Shown: positions 8,427-17,154, counted from the stretch's first letter. The stretch: 18,769 bases of DNA from DATHWB01 sp046565785 (GCA_046565785.1 JBKHXZ010000025.1:1-18769), one strand, 5' to 3'. A program made the numbers and translations. Notes: generated from the sequence alone by a model not told the origin.

Positions 8427-10427
8427 ATGCGCCATGTCGAAGCACCACCGCTGATCGAAGAGACCAACGTGTGGATTCCAGGTGCAGATGGCATCCGACT
8501 GGCCGCCCGCATCTGGCGTCCACTCGACGAAACCCCGGTGCCGGCCATCCTCAAATACAGTCCCTACCGAAAACGGGACGGAACCGTCGCCCGCGACACC
8601 ACCACCCATCCACATCTCGTCCGTCACGGATATGCCGCGGTGCGGGTCGACATCCGGGGCAGCGGTGAATCCGACGGAGTCCTGACCGACGAATACCTCC
8701 AGTCGGAACTGGATGACGGGGTGGCGATCATCGGATGGATCGCCGCCCAACCGTGGTGTGACGGCAACGTCGGCATGGTCGGCATCTCCTGGGGAGGCTT
8801 CAACGGCCTCCAGATCGCCGCACTCCAACCCGAGCCACTGAAGGCCGTCGTCACGTTGTGTTCCACCGACGACCGTTACGCCGACGACATCCATCGCATG
8901 GGAGGCGCGGTGTTGTGCGACGAGCTGTCGTGGTCGGCGGTCATGTTCGCCTACAACACCCTTCCCCCCGACCCGGAACTGGTCGGAGACCGTTGGTACG
9001 AGATGTGGATGCAACGGCTGGAAGGAAGCGGACTCTGGCTGGCGGAGTGGCTCCGACATCAACGCCGAGATGACTTCTTCCGCCACGGGTCGGTGTGCGA
9101 GGACTATTCGGCGATACGGGTTCCCGTCTACGCGGTCAGTGGGTGGGCGGACGGATACTCGAACGCGGTATTTCGTCTGCTGGAACACCTGCAGGTTCCC
9201 CGCAAAGGACTGATCGGTCCCTGGGTGCATGCCTATCCACACCTTGGGAGACCAGGACCGGCGATCGACTTCGTCGACGAGATGGTCCGCTGGTGGGACC
9301 AGTGGCTCAAGGGCAAGGACACCGGGATCATGGACGAACCGATGCTCCGCACGTGGATGCAGGATCCGGTCGCCCCCGCACCCGCCTACGAATACCGGCC
9401 CGGCCGGTGGGTGGCCGAACCCGCCTGGCCGTCACCCAACGTGGCACATCGCACGCTTGGACTCTCCCCCGACGGACGGCTGTCCGAGCCGAGCGAAGGC
9501 CAGGTGACGGTGTCGACTCCCCTCTGGGTAGGTCGCCAGGCCGGCAAGTGGTGCGCCTACGACCACGGCCCCGACCAGCCGCCCGACCAGCGGACCGACG
9601 ACGCCGGATCGGTCATGTTCGACTCCCCGCCCTTGGACGGCCCGGTGGAGATCCTGGGCCCACCTGTCGCCGACCTCACGGTGCGTTCTGACCGACCGAT
9701 CGCCCAGTTGGCAGTACGGCTGTGCGCGGTCGACCCCGACGGGACATCGAGCCGGGTCACCTATGGAGTCCTCAATCTCACACATCGAGACAGCCACGCC
9801 GAACCCACCCCGCTCGTTCCCGGCGACTGGTACCGAGTACGGGTCACCCTGAACCACGTGGCCCAACGCTTCGAGGCCGGACAGCGCATCCGATTGGCGC
9901 TCTCGTCGTCGTACTGGCCGTTGATGTGGCCGGCGCCGGAACCGACCCGGATCGAACTCGACTGTGCGGCCAGCGCCCTGCAACTCCCGATTCGAAACGC
10001 CACCGAGCTGGACTCCGAACTGTCGTCGTTCGGCGAACCGACCGGAACCACTCCCACTCCCCGCACCGTGCTCGAACCGGCGAGTGCCAGCGTCCGTTCG
10101 TGCCACGACCTCGGGACGGACATCTACGAGGTCGAAGTCGTCGACGACTCCGGTCGCATCAGGTTCGACGACATCGACATGATCACCGAAGACCGCGTGG
10201 TGGAGCGATATGTCGTCACCGGCAGCGACCCCACCAGTGCATGCGGCGAGATCGTCACCACGGTGGCCCGGGAACGAGGGGATTGGCGGGTGGACAGCGA
10301 GACGCGCACGTCGCTTCGAGTGACCGCCGAAGCCTTCGTCCTCGATGCCGCGCTGTCTGCTCGCCTCAACCGATCCGAGGCGTTCCGACGCACGTGGCAC
10401 ATCGAGATTCCGAGGGATCTGGTGTGA
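8427..10427 (+). CDS. CocE/NonD-family serine hydrolase (X-Pro dipeptidyl-peptidase-like, S15)
   Basis: A 666-residue alpha/beta hydrolase of the family containing cocaine esterase CocE, glutaryl-7-ACA acylase and X-Pro dipeptidyl peptidases. These enzymes cleave ester, amide or N-terminal dipeptide bonds. The catalytic triad is visible: S121 in GISWGG, D242 in SGWADGYSN and H268 in GPWVHAYPH. KYSPYRKRDG (43-52) carries the tyrosines that usually form the oxyanion hole, and VRVDIRGSGESDG (72-84) is the classic early motif. The lectin-like jelly-roll C-terminal domain of the family follows (about 420-560, …RIRLALSSSYWPLMWP). There is no signal peptide, so it should act in the cytoplasm. ATG 8427 is chosen because homology starts just after it; the frame is open further upstream inside the HAD gene. 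It precedes the PHP hydrolase and the Opp-type importer, consistent with hydrolysis of an imported substrate. Confidence 0.9.
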   Translation: MRHVEAPPLIEETNVWIPGADGIRLAARIWRPLDETPVPAILKYSPYRKRDGTVARDTTTHPHLVRHGYAAVRVDIRGSGESDGVLTDEYLQSELDDGVAIIGWIAAQPWCDGNVGMVGISWGGFNGLQIAALQPEPLKAVVTLCSTDDRYADDIHRMGGAVLCDELSWSAVMFAYNTLPPDPELVGDRWYEMWMQRLEGSGLWLAEWLRHQRRDDFFRHGSVCEDYSAIRVPVYAVSGWADGYSNAVFRLLEHLQVPRKGLIGPWVHAYPHLGRPGPAIDFVDEMVRWWDQWLKGKDTGIMDEPMLRTWMQDPVAPAPAYEYRPGRWVAEPAWPSPNVAHRTLGLSPDGRLSEPSEGQVTVSTPLWVGRQAGKWCAYDHGPDQPPDQRTDDAGSVMFDSPPLDGPVEILGPPVADLTVRSDRPIAQLAVRLCAVDPDGTSSRVTYGVLNLTHRDSHAEPTPLVPGDWYRVRVTLNHVAQRFEAGQRIRLALSSSYWPLMWPAPEPTRIELDCAASALQLPIRNATELDSELSSFGEPTGTTPTPRTVLEPASASVRSCHDLGTDIYEVEVVDDSGRIRFDDIDMITEDRVVERYVVTGSDPTSACGEIVTTVARERGDWRVDSETRTSLRVTAEAFVLDAALSARLNRSEAFRRTWHIEIPRDLV

Positions 10428-10432
10428 ACGTT

Positions 10433-10448
10433 CGGACCATCGGGTCCG
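10433..10448 (+). repeat. Small hairpin CGGACC-atcg-GGTCCG after the CocE/NonD gene
   Basis: A 6-bp perfect stem with a 4-nt loop begins 6 nt after the stop of the serine hydrolase, inside the 94-nt gap before the PHP gene. There is no T-tract. It may attenuate readthrough into the importer operon or be incidental. TAGTGT at 10470-10475 has a -10-like shape but no matching -35, so I see no convincing promoter in this gap. Confidence 0.35.
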
Positions 10449-10521
10449 GCAGCGAGGTGTGCGACGATCTAGTGTGCCGCGCGGGGCTAGAGGTAGGGAG
10501 CGGACAGAGGAGCTGGCCATC

Positions 10522-11610
10522 GTGTGGCTGAAGGGTGACTTCCACGCACACTCGACACTCAGTGACGGGGTCCTACCTCCCGAGCGTTTCATCGCCGAGG
10601 CAGAACGCGAGGAGTTGGACTTCTTCGCCATCACCGACCACAACACCTGGTCGTATCCGGCGTTCGCCCACTCCGAGCACGTTCTCGTCATTCCCGGTAT
10701 CGAAGTGACGATGCCGTACGGCCATTTCAACGTGTTCAGCATCGACGAGGCCGAACCCGATTGGGTTCAGGATCTGCCCGAGCCGGGACCGGTGATGCGC
10801 GACGACCAGCGCGGCCGAGCGGTCGACCTCGTCGAGACCATCGCCCGCCAGCGCCTGCGGGCGTCGATCAACCACCCACTTCTGTTCCCGTGGGAATGGG
10901 TCGATCCGGCCGTGCCGTTGGCCGCCTTCCGCTACCTAGAGGTGTGGAACGACCCCACCTGGCCGGAGAATCGACTGGCCAACCCCGCCGCCCACGCCAT
11001 GTGGGACCGCTGGCTGGCAGCCGGGCTACGGGTGACGGCGGTCGGAGGCTCCGACTTCCACAACCCGGAGAAGACCGTTCGGGGCGACGGCGTCACCGTA
11101 GACGGCCATCGGGTGGGCATCCCACGCACCTACGTCGAGGCCACCGAAGCCACCCCCGCAGCCGTCCTCGACGCGGTGGACGCAGGACGGGTGTTCGTAA
11201 CGATGGGACCCTGGCTCGAACTCACTGTCGACACCGGTGCAGGCACCGCCGGGATGGGTGCGGAACTCCCGGCCGGAGACGATCCGATGGTGATTCGAGC
11301 GGCGGCTCGCGGGGAGGGCACACTCGAGGTTCGGGTAGTCGCCGACAGTGGGCTCGTGGCCACCGCCGAGGGGGCAGACCCCGGGCTGGAGCATCGCTGG
11401 ACCGGACCGCGCCCGTCGTGGATCCGCCTCGACGTGATCCAGGCGACCGAGATCGTCGCCTTCAGCAATCCGATCTATTTCGGACCGCAACCCGACAAGC
11501 CGGATCCCGATTACGGAACGTTCACCGACGTGTCTGCTGGATTCGAGATCGTGCAGCAATGGAACAACCAACAACAGGAGGACGAGAACCCATGGCAAGC
11601 AAACGCCTGA
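10522..11610 (+). CDS. PHP-domain metallohydrolase, CehA/McbA-like
   Basis: A 362-residue PHP (polymerase and histidinol phosphatase) fold metalloenzyme. The metal-site residues are complete: H8 and H10 in GDFHAHSTLSDG with D15, D39-H40 in ITDHN, E61 in PGIEVT, H118 in INHPLLF, and D178 and H180 in GGSDFHNP. The order and spacing resemble the CehA/McbA group, named for carbaryl hydrolase; most members have unknown substrates and hydrolyse phosphoester, ester or carbamate-like bonds. The C-terminal region (about 225-345) is beta-rich, as is common in the group. There is no signal peptide, so it is predicted cytoplasmic. GTG 10522 is chosen because GAGGAG (10507-10512) sits at correct spacing and the motif starts immediately. 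Its 3' end overlaps the binding-protein gene by 19 nt, tying it to the importer operon. Confidence 0.87.
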   Translation: MWLKGDFHAHSTLSDGVLPPERFIAEAEREELDFFAITDHNTWSYPAFAHSEHVLVIPGIEVTMPYGHFNVFSIDEAEPDWVQDLPEPGPVMRDDQRGRAVDLVETIARQRLRASINHPLLFPWEWVDPAVPLAAFRYLEVWNDPTWPENRLANPAAHAMWDRWLAAGLRVTAVGGSDFHNPEKTVRGDGVTVDGHRVGIPRTYVEATEATPAAVLDAVDAGRVFVTMGPWLELTVDTGAGTAGMGAELPAGDDPMVIRAAARGEGTLEVRVVADSGLVATAEGADPGLEHRWTGPRPSWIRLDVIQATEIVAFSNPIYFGPQPDKPDPDYGTFTDVSAGFEIVQQWNNQQQEDENPWQANA

Positions 11611-13226
11611 GTCACCTCACGGCGCTGCTCGCCGTCCTCGCCATGCTGATGGCAGCATGCGGCGACGGCGGATCCAGCTCCGACGATGGAGCCAGCACAA
11701 CGACGGCGGCTCCATCCGACGACAACACCTCGACGACCGAAGCACCGGACACCACCGAAGCCCCGACCGGTGGAGGCGAACTGATCGTTGCCCTGTCCAC
11801 CGAACCCAACTCCATCTACCTACCCAATGCGGCCGAGCGGAATGCGACAAACGTGTCCGTTCAGATGTTCGAAGGTCCGGTGTGGATCGACGACGAGAAC
11901 GAAATCCAACCGGCCCTGGCCACCGACTGGGAGATCTCCGAAGACGGCCTCACCTACACCTTCACTCTTCGTGAGAACGTCGTGTTCCACAACGGCGAGG
12001 TGATGGACGCCGAGGACTGGGTGGCCTCGCATCAGGCGGCTACCGACGAAGCCAACGTCTACGCCTATCTGTACCAGTCGGCGACGTCGGTGACCGCCGT
12101 CGATCCGTCGACCGTCGAGATCACGGTGGCCGCCCCCGACGCGCTGTTCCTGCGCCAATTGGCCGAGTGGGCAATCCTGCCCGCCTCCCAGTTCGAGGCG
12201 GAGGGACTGGCCGGCATCGAGGCCAACCCGATCGGAACCGGCCCGTTCAAGTTCGTCAGCTGGGATCGAGGCGACCGCATCGTGCTGGAGGCGCACACCG
12301 AGTACTGGGACGAAGGCAAGCCGCTCGTCGACCGGGTCGTGTTCCGACCGATTCCCGACTCCTCGACCCGCCTGGCTGCGGTGCAGACCGGTGAAGTCCA
12401 CATCGCCCAGCGCTTCAACTCCGAAGAGGCGGCGACGCTGGAGAACGCCCCCGGCGTGAACGTGGTCACCTATCCGGTCGACCGGGTCTACTACATCGCC
12501 TTCAACAACATGACCACCGGGGTGGGCCTGCCCACCGAAGATCCCCTGGTGCGCCAGGCGATGAACTATGCGGTGGACCGACAGGCGATAGTCGACTCGC
12601 TGTTCGACGGTCAGGCGGCCCTGGCCTCCGGCCTGGTGTCGACGTCGAGCCTCGGCCACGACACCTCGATCCAGCCGTATCCGTACGACCCGGAGCGGGC
12701 GATGGAACTCCTCGCCGAAGCCGGGTACCCCGAAGGATTCGAGATCGGCTTCGCCTGCCCCACCGGCGCCTATGCCAACTTCGAAGAGGTCTGTCAGGCG
12801 GTCGCCGGCTACCTCGAGGCTGTTGGAATCACGCTCGAAGGCGGCGAGATCCAGTTCATGGAGTCGGGCCAGTACTGGGATCTCGAGGCACAGAAGCAGC
12901 TTCCCCCGCTGTTCGGCGACTCGTGGTCCAGCACCATTTCCGAGTCGATCGAGCGTCTGCAGGGCGCGCTGGGTGGCGCCGACGCCGACTACTCGTCGTG
13001 GTCGGATCCGGTGATCTTGGATCTGCTGGCACGCATCCCGACCACCCTCGACGACGACGAGCGAGCGGCGCTGTACTCGGAACTGCACCGCTACGCCTAC
13101 GACAACCCGCCCTTCATCTACCTGTACGAGCCGTTCGCCTTCGAAGGCGTCAACGAGGCCGTGCAGAACTACAAGCCGCGGGCCGCGGAGAACTACTTCC
13201 TGAAGGAAGTCTCCCTGGCCGGCTGA
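11592..13226 (+). CDS. Substrate-binding lipoprotein of an Opp/Dpp-type ABC importer (SBP family 5)
   Basis: Extracytoplasmic solute-binding protein that delivers a peptide-like ligand to the permeases encoded next. The 544 residues begin with a lipoprotein signal (hydrophobic about 9-20, lipobox LMAAC, lipidated C23). A Ser/Thr/Asp-rich tether runs to about residue 63 (repeats of TTEAP), typical of actinobacterial surface lipoproteins. The mature domain shows cluster-5 landmarks: IQPALATDWEISEDGLTYTFTLRENVVFHNG, NPIGTGPFKFVSWDRGD, and VRQAMNYAVDRQAIV. The ligand cannot be read from sequence, because this family binds oligopeptides, dipeptides, nickel chelates, opines or sugars. ATG 11592 has AGGAGG at 11576-11581. 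The start lies inside the preceding PHP gene, and the long upstream open frame is only its shadow. A strong hairpin follows at 13232. Confidence 0.93.
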   Translation: MASKRLSHLTALLAVLAMLMAACGDGGSSSDDGASTTTAAPSDDNTSTTEAPDTTEAPTGGGELIVALSTEPNSIYLPNAAERNATNVSVQMFEGPVWIDDENEIQPALATDWEISEDGLTYTFTLRENVVFHNGEVMDAEDWVASHQAATDEANVYAYLYQSATSVTAVDPSTVEITVAAPDALFLRQLAEWAILPASQFEAEGLAGIEANPIGTGPFKFVSWDRGDRIVLEAHTEYWDEGKPLVDRVVFRPIPDSSTRLAAVQTGEVHIAQRFNSEEAATLENAPGVNVVTYPVDRVYYIAFNNMTTGVGLPTEDPLVRQAMNYAVDRQAIVDSLFDGQAALASGLVSTSSLGHDTSIQPYPYDPERAMELLAEAGYPEGFEIGFACPTGAYANFEEVCQAVAGYLEAVGITLEGGEIQFMESGQYWDLEAQKQLPPLFGDSWSSTISESIERLQGALGGADADYSSWSDPVILDLLARIPTTLDDDERAALYSELHRYAYDNPPFIYLYEPFAFEGVNEAVQNYKPRAAENYFLKEVSLAG

Positions 13227-13231
13227 ACCAC

Positions 13232-13266
13232 ATGGGGGTCCCGGCCGTTTCGACCGGGACCCCCAT
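13232..13266 (+). promoter_or_regulatory. Intra-operon hairpin between binding-protein and permease genes
   Basis: ATGGGGGTCCCGG (13232-13244) and its exact reverse complement (13254-13266) enclose a 9-nt loop. This 13-bp GC-rich stem starts 5 nt after the lipoprotein stop and ends 12 nt before the permease ATG. No U-tract follows. Such hairpins after binding-protein genes commonly act as partial terminators or 3' stabilisers that give more binding protein than membrane components. The structure is seen directly; the role is inferred. Confidence 0.7.
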
Positions 13267-13278
13267 CGATCTCACCTC

Positions 13279-14199
13279 ATGAAGCTTTTCATCTTCCGCC
13301 GCACGATCCAGTCGCTGTTGCTGTTCGTCGGCGTCGTGGTGATCGTGTTCTTCCTCGTACGCCTGTCCGGTGACCCGGCGCGGCTGATGATGCCCCGCGA
13401 AGCAAGCCCCGAGCAGGTGCAAGCATTTCGCGAATTGATGGGATTCGACCGTCCGGTGCTGGTCCAACTCGGCGAGTACGTCGCCCGCATCTTCACCGGC
13501 GACTTCGGAGAATCGCTCCGCTTCCAGACCCACTCCATCGACCTGGTACTCGACCGGGTTCCCCTCACCTTCACCCTTGCAACCCTGGCCATGGGAGTCG
13601 CCCTGGTGGTCGGTATCCCGCTCGGCATCTGGGGCGGGATGAACGCCAACAAGCCCAGCGATCTCCTCGCCCGCGGCCTCGGTCTGGCCGGACAGGTCAC
13701 CCCCGAATTCTGGCTGGCCTTGGTCCTGATCATCGTCTTCGCCGTCAACCTCGGCTGGTTCCCCTCATTTGGTATCGACGGCCCGGCCTCCTACGTCCTC
13801 CCCGCATTCGCACTGAGCGTCGGAGCGATGGGTCGCCTGGTGCGTCTCACCCGAGCCACCGTGCTGGAAGTCGTCTCCTCGGACTTCGTCCGCACCGCCC
13901 GCAGCAAGGGACTGTCCGGTATCGAAGTCGCCGGTCGGCACATCGTACGGAACACGGCGCTGGCGTTGGTGAGCGTGGTCAGCGTCCAGTACACCTACCT
14001 CCTCGGCGGGGCGGTCTACATCGAATCGATCTTCGCCCTGCCCGGCCTGGGCAGCCTGCTGGACGAGGCGATCAGGGCCCGGGACTTCCCGCTCGTCCAG
14101 ACCATCACCCTGTTCATCGGCGGCGCCGCCATCGCCCTCAGTCTCGTGGCTGACCTGCTGTACGCCTGGCTCGATCCTCGCATCAGGTTGGAGAACTGA
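13279..14199 (+). CDS. ABC importer permease, DppB/OppB type
   Basis: A 306-residue inner-membrane subunit of the peptide/nickel-type importer. The N-terminus MKLFIFRRTIQSLLLFVGVV with a first helix followed by RLSGDPARLMMP is diagnostic of the DppB/OppB branch, as is the conserved FDRPVLVQLGEYVARIFTGDFGESL periplasmic segment. The cytoplasmic coupling (EAA) loop is seen in FVRTARSKGLSGIEVAGRHIVRN, and the C-terminus ends YAWLDPRIRLEN. About six helices are predicted. ATG 13279 has only a weak ribosome site and lies just beyond the hairpin at 13232-13266, which may limit its expression. The stop overlaps the next ATG by one base, indicating coupled translation and a heterodimeric permease with the following gene product. 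Confidence 0.93.
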   Translation: MKLFIFRRTIQSLLLFVGVVVIVFFLVRLSGDPARLMMPREASPEQVQAFRELMGFDRPVLVQLGEYVARIFTGDFGESLRFQTHSIDLVLDRVPLTFTLATLAMGVALVVGIPLGIWGGMNANKPSDLLARGLGLAGQVTPEFWLALVLIIVFAVNLGWFPSFGIDGPASYVLPAFALSVGAMGRLVRLTRATVLEVVSSDFVRTARSKGLSGIEVAGRHIVRNTALALVSVVSVQYTYLLGGAVYIESIFALPGLGSLLDEAIRARDFPLVQTITLFIGGAAIALSLVADLLYAWLDPRIRLEN

Positions 14200-15101
14200 T
14201 GACTGCCGAAAGGATCGACTTCGGTACCCGCACTCGAGGACTCCAGCGTTTCGTCAAGCTGATCCTCCGCGACCCGGCAGGCCTCATCGGCCTGGTTCTG
14301 GTGCTGGGGCTGGTCATCGTGGCGGTGTTCGCACCACAGCTCGCCCCCCACGACCCGCTCGCTCAGAATCTGTCCGACGCGAAGCTGCCCCCGGTGTTTT
14401 CCGACGGAGGCACCTGGGAGTATCCGCTGGGAACCGACCGCCTCGGCCGCGACGTCTTGAGCCGCATCATCTTCGGTGCCCGGGTGTCGGTCACCGTCGG
14501 ATTCTTCGGTGCGGCCATCGCCGTCGTACTCGGCATGCTGATCGGACTGATCGCCGGCTTCCTCGGGGGCCGACTCGACAAGCTGCTCATGTCGCTGGTC
14601 GACCTGGTGCTGTCGGTTCCGTACCTGATCGTCGTGATCGTGGTGGCCGCCGTCCTCGGGCGAAGCCTCTTCAACGTGGTGATGTTGTTCGGGGTGACCG
14701 CCTCGCCCCTTTTCGCCCGAACCACCCGGGGCGAGGTGCTCCGCCTGCGTGAGGCCGGATTCGTGGCAGCGGCCCGTGCCACCGGCGCCCGAACCCCGCG
14801 CATCCTCGCGAGCCACGTCCTCCCCAACCTGGTCGGACCGCTCCTGACGCTGGCGACGTTCGAGATGTCCGCCATGATCTTCTACGAGGCCGGGCTGAGC
14901 TTCCTCGGTCTGAGCGTGCCACCCAACATCCCCAGCTGGGGCAACATGTTGGATTCCGGACGTCGGTCGCTCTTCACCGGACTTCCGTGGCTTTCCATCT
15001 TCCCCGGATTGGCCATTGCCATCACCGGACTATCCATGAACCTGCTCGGTGATTGGCTGCGGGACGTGCTCGACCCCCGAATTCGGAGGTCGCGAGGATG
15101 A
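14199..15101 (+). CDS. ABC importer permease, DppC/OppC type
   Basis: A 300-residue second permease subunit. It has the DppC/OppC hallmarks: an N-terminal helix followed by FAPQLAPHDPLAQNL and then YPLGTDRLGRDVLSRIIFGARVS, the conserved periplasmic motif of this branch. The EAA loop reads EAGFVAAARATGARTPRILASHVLPN. A late FYEAGLSFLGLSVPPNIPSWGNML segment and the end LGDWLRDVLDPRIRR complete the pattern. Start ATG 14199 overlaps the previous stop by one base and is preceded by GGTTGGAG. The stop overlaps the following ATPase start by 4 nt. It pairs with the DppB-like subunit to form the membrane channel. Confidence 0.93.
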   Translation: MTAERIDFGTRTRGLQRFVKLILRDPAGLIGLVLVLGLVIVAVFAPQLAPHDPLAQNLSDAKLPPVFSDGGTWEYPLGTDRLGRDVLSRIIFGARVSVTVGFFGAAIAVVLGMLIGLIAGFLGGRLDKLLMSLVDLVLSVPYLIVVIVVAAVLGRSLFNVVMLFGVTASPLFARTTRGEVLRLREAGFVAAARATGARTPRILASHVLPNLVGPLLTLATFEMSAMIFYEAGLSFLGLSVPPNIPSWGNMLDSGRRSLFTGLPWLSIFPGLAIAITGLSMNLLGDWLRDVLDPRIRRSRG

Positions 15102-16120
15102 CCGACGTACGCACCGACACCTACATCCTGGAAGTGCAGGATCTCGAGGTCAGCTTCGACTCGCCGGACGGCAAGGTCCATGCCGTCAACGGGGTGTCGT
15201 TTCGCCTTCGCCCGGGAGAGTCACTGGGAGTGGTCGGGGAGTCCGGTTCGGGGAAGTCTGTGACGATGATGTCACTCGTCGGGCTACTCCCCTCCCCGCC
15301 GGCCAACGTGGAAGGGGGGACCGCCATGCTCCGCCACGACGGCACCGAAACCGACATCCTCGCGCTCTCCAAGTCGGCGATCCGGGGCATTCGCGGCAGG
15401 AAGATCGGATTCGTCTTCCAAGATCCGCTCAGTGCCCTCAACCCGACCATGCGGGTCGGAGATCAGATCGCCGAGTCGATCCGCAAACACCGGGGACTCT
15501 CCAACGAGGAAGCCGACGACGCCGCAGTCGAATTGCTGAAGGCGGTAGGAATCGCCGACCCCGCCCGCCGAGCACGCGCCTTCCCCCACGAGTTCTCGGG
15601 AGGTATGCGGCAACGAGTGATGATCGCCATCGCCATGGCCGCCGACCCGCCGATCATCGTCTTCGACGAGCCAACGACCGCCCTCGACGTCACGGTACAG
15701 GCCCAGATCGTGGAACTGGTCAAAACCCGTCTCCAGGCCGAACGCGGTACCGCCGTGATCTGGATCACCCACGACCTGGCGGTGGTCGCCGGCATCGCCG
15801 ACCGGGTAGCGGTGATGTACGGGGGCACCGTCGTCGAATCCGGCCCCGTGGACCAGATCTACGAGAACCCCCTCCACCCGTACACCCGGGGACTGTTGGC
15901 GGCTGTGCCCACGACCGACTCCGATGGCACCACTCGACTCGCCAGCATCGAAGGCAGTCCCCCCGATCTGCTCGTCGCGCCGACCTTCTGTCCTTTCCAG
16001 CCCCGCTGTGCGTTCGCCTTCGATCGCTGTGTCTCCGAGCGCCCCCTCTTGCGCGACGTCGGAGACCGCCATCGGGTGGCATGCCACGTCGACCTCGCAA
16101 CGGGAGAGCAGTTGAGATGA
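15098..16120 (+). CDS. ABC importer ATPase, DppD/OppD type
   Basis: A 340-residue cytoplasmic ATP-hydrolysing subunit. It has Walker A GESGSGKS, the Q-loop FVFQDP, signature FSGGMRQR, Walker B IIVFDEPTTALD and the switch His in ITHDLA. The C-terminal oligopeptide-transporter extension begins at NPLHPYTRGLLAAVP and holds four cysteines (CPFQPRCAFAFDRC…ACH). That Cys pattern is shared by OppD/DppD proteins, and a [4Fe-4S] cluster has been described in the mycobacterial OppD, so a cluster here is a fair inference. ATG 15098 overlaps the preceding stop by 4 nt and has GAGG-type bases upstream (15086-15095). The frame is open a little further upstream, but homology begins after this Met. Confidence 0.94.
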   Translation: MTDVRTDTYILEVQDLEVSFDSPDGKVHAVNGVSFRLRPGESLGVVGESGSGKSVTMMSLVGLLPSPPANVEGGTAMLRHDGTETDILALSKSAIRGIRGRKIGFVFQDPLSALNPTMRVGDQIAESIRKHRGLSNEEADDAAVELLKAVGIADPARRARAFPHEFSGGMRQRVMIAIAMAADPPIIVFDEPTTALDVTVQAQIVELVKTRLQAERGTAVIWITHDLAVVAGIADRVAVMYGGTVVESGPVDQIYENPLHPYTRGLLAAVPTTDSDGTTRLASIEGSPPDLLVAPTFCPFQPRCAFAFDRCVSERPLLRDVGDRHRVACHVDLATGEQLR

Positions 16121-17154
16121 CGAGCAGTGATCGGACGGATCGGCCGAACACCGAAGTCCTGGTCAGCGTGCGAGGCTTGACCAAGCACTATCGCCAGCGG
16201 GGTCGTCGTCTCCTCGGCAAAGACGAAGCTGCCATTCGGGCGGTCGACGGGGTCTCGTTCGACATCCGGCGTGGCGAGACGCTGGGGTTGGTGGGCGAGA
16301 GCGGCTGCGGCAAGTCGACAACCGGCCGGGTGCTCCTCCGATTGGACGAACCCACCGCGGGTGAGGTGTGGTTCGACGGGGTTGAACTCGCCAGCCTCGA
16401 CGCAGAGTCGCTCCGCCAGGTCCGTCAACGGATGCAGGTGGTGTTCCAGGATTCGGCTGACTCACTCAACCCGCGAATGAACACCGGGCGCACCATCGCC
16501 GAACCGCTTCACATCTACGAGAAGGGAACCGACCACGAGATCAAGGCGAAAGTGGCACACCTGATGGAACTGGTGGGACTCAACCCGGCGTGGGCGAAGC
16601 GCTTCCCCCACGAGTTCTCCGGGGGCCAGCGCCAACGGATCAACATCGCGCGGGCGCTCGCTATCGACCCCGACTTCATCGTGTTGGACGAACCCATCTC
16701 AGCGCTGGACGTCTCGATCCAGGCGCAGGTGGTGAACCTACTCGACGACCTCCAGCGAGACCTGGGGCTGACCTACCTGTTCATCGCCCACGACCTGGCG
16801 ATGGTGCGCCACATCTCGGATCGCATCGCCGTGATGTACCTCGGTCACATCGTGGAACTGGCCGACTCCAACGACATCTTCACCGAACCCCTCCACCCCT
16901 ACACCCAAGCATTGATCTCGGCAGTACCGCTGGCCGACCCCAAACGGGAACGCACCAGAGTGCCCATCGTGTTGGAAGGCGAAGTCCCGTCACCCGGAAA
17001 CGTGCCGCCGGGCTGTGTGTTCCATCCTCGTTGTCCGCTGGCCGTCGAGCGGTGTCGGGTCGAGGTTCCGGAGATACGCGAGTTCACTCCGGGCTGTTTC
17101 GTCGCCTGTCATCTGGTGGACGAGGCGGGATCCCACATCGTCCAGCGGTCCTGA
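16117..17154 (+). CDS. ABC importer ATPase, DppF/OppF type
   Basis: A 345-residue second ATPase of the importer, heterodimer partner of the preceding subunit. Motifs in order are LTKHYRQRG at the N-terminus with the F-type insertion before AVDGVSFDI, Walker A GESGCGKST, Q-loop VVFQDSADSLNPRM, signature FSGGQRQR, Walker B FIVLDEPISALD and switch His in IAHDLAMVRHI. The C-terminal extension starts at EPLHPYTQALISAVP and carries CVFHPRCPLAVERC…GCFVACH, the cysteine pattern of OppF/DppF. The start ATG 16117 overlaps the previous stop by 4 nt. It is the last gene of the importer operon, and its TGA (17152-17154) abuts the convergent DoxX-like gene with no gap and no visible terminator hairpin. Confidence 0.94.
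   Translation: MTSSDRTDRPNTEVLVSVRGLTKHYRQRGRRLLGKDEAAIRAVDGVSFDIRRGETLGLVGESGCGKSTTGRVLLRLDEPTAGEVWFDGVELASLDAESLRQVRQRMQVVFQDSADSLNPRMNTGRTIAEPLHIYEKGTDHEIKAKVAHLMELVGLNPAWAKRFPHEFSGGQRQRINIARALAIDPDFIVLDEPISALDVSIQAQVVNLLDDLQRDLGLTYLFIAHDLAMVRHISDRIAVMYLGHIVELADSNDIFTEPLHPYTQALISAVPLADPKRERTRVPIVLEGEVPSPGNVPPGCVFHPRCPLAVERCRVEVPEIREFTPGCFVACHLVDEAGSHIVQRS

Noticed and set aside
9432..10742. 436-codon antisense open frame opposite the CocE/NonD and PHP genes
   Set aside because: Low-complexity Arg/Gly/Asp-rich translation typical of a shadow frame; both opposite genes have complete catalytic motifs.
11820..13088. 422-codon antisense open frame opposite the binding-protein gene
   Set aside because: It mirrors codon periodicity of the real gene and contains no domain I can recognise.
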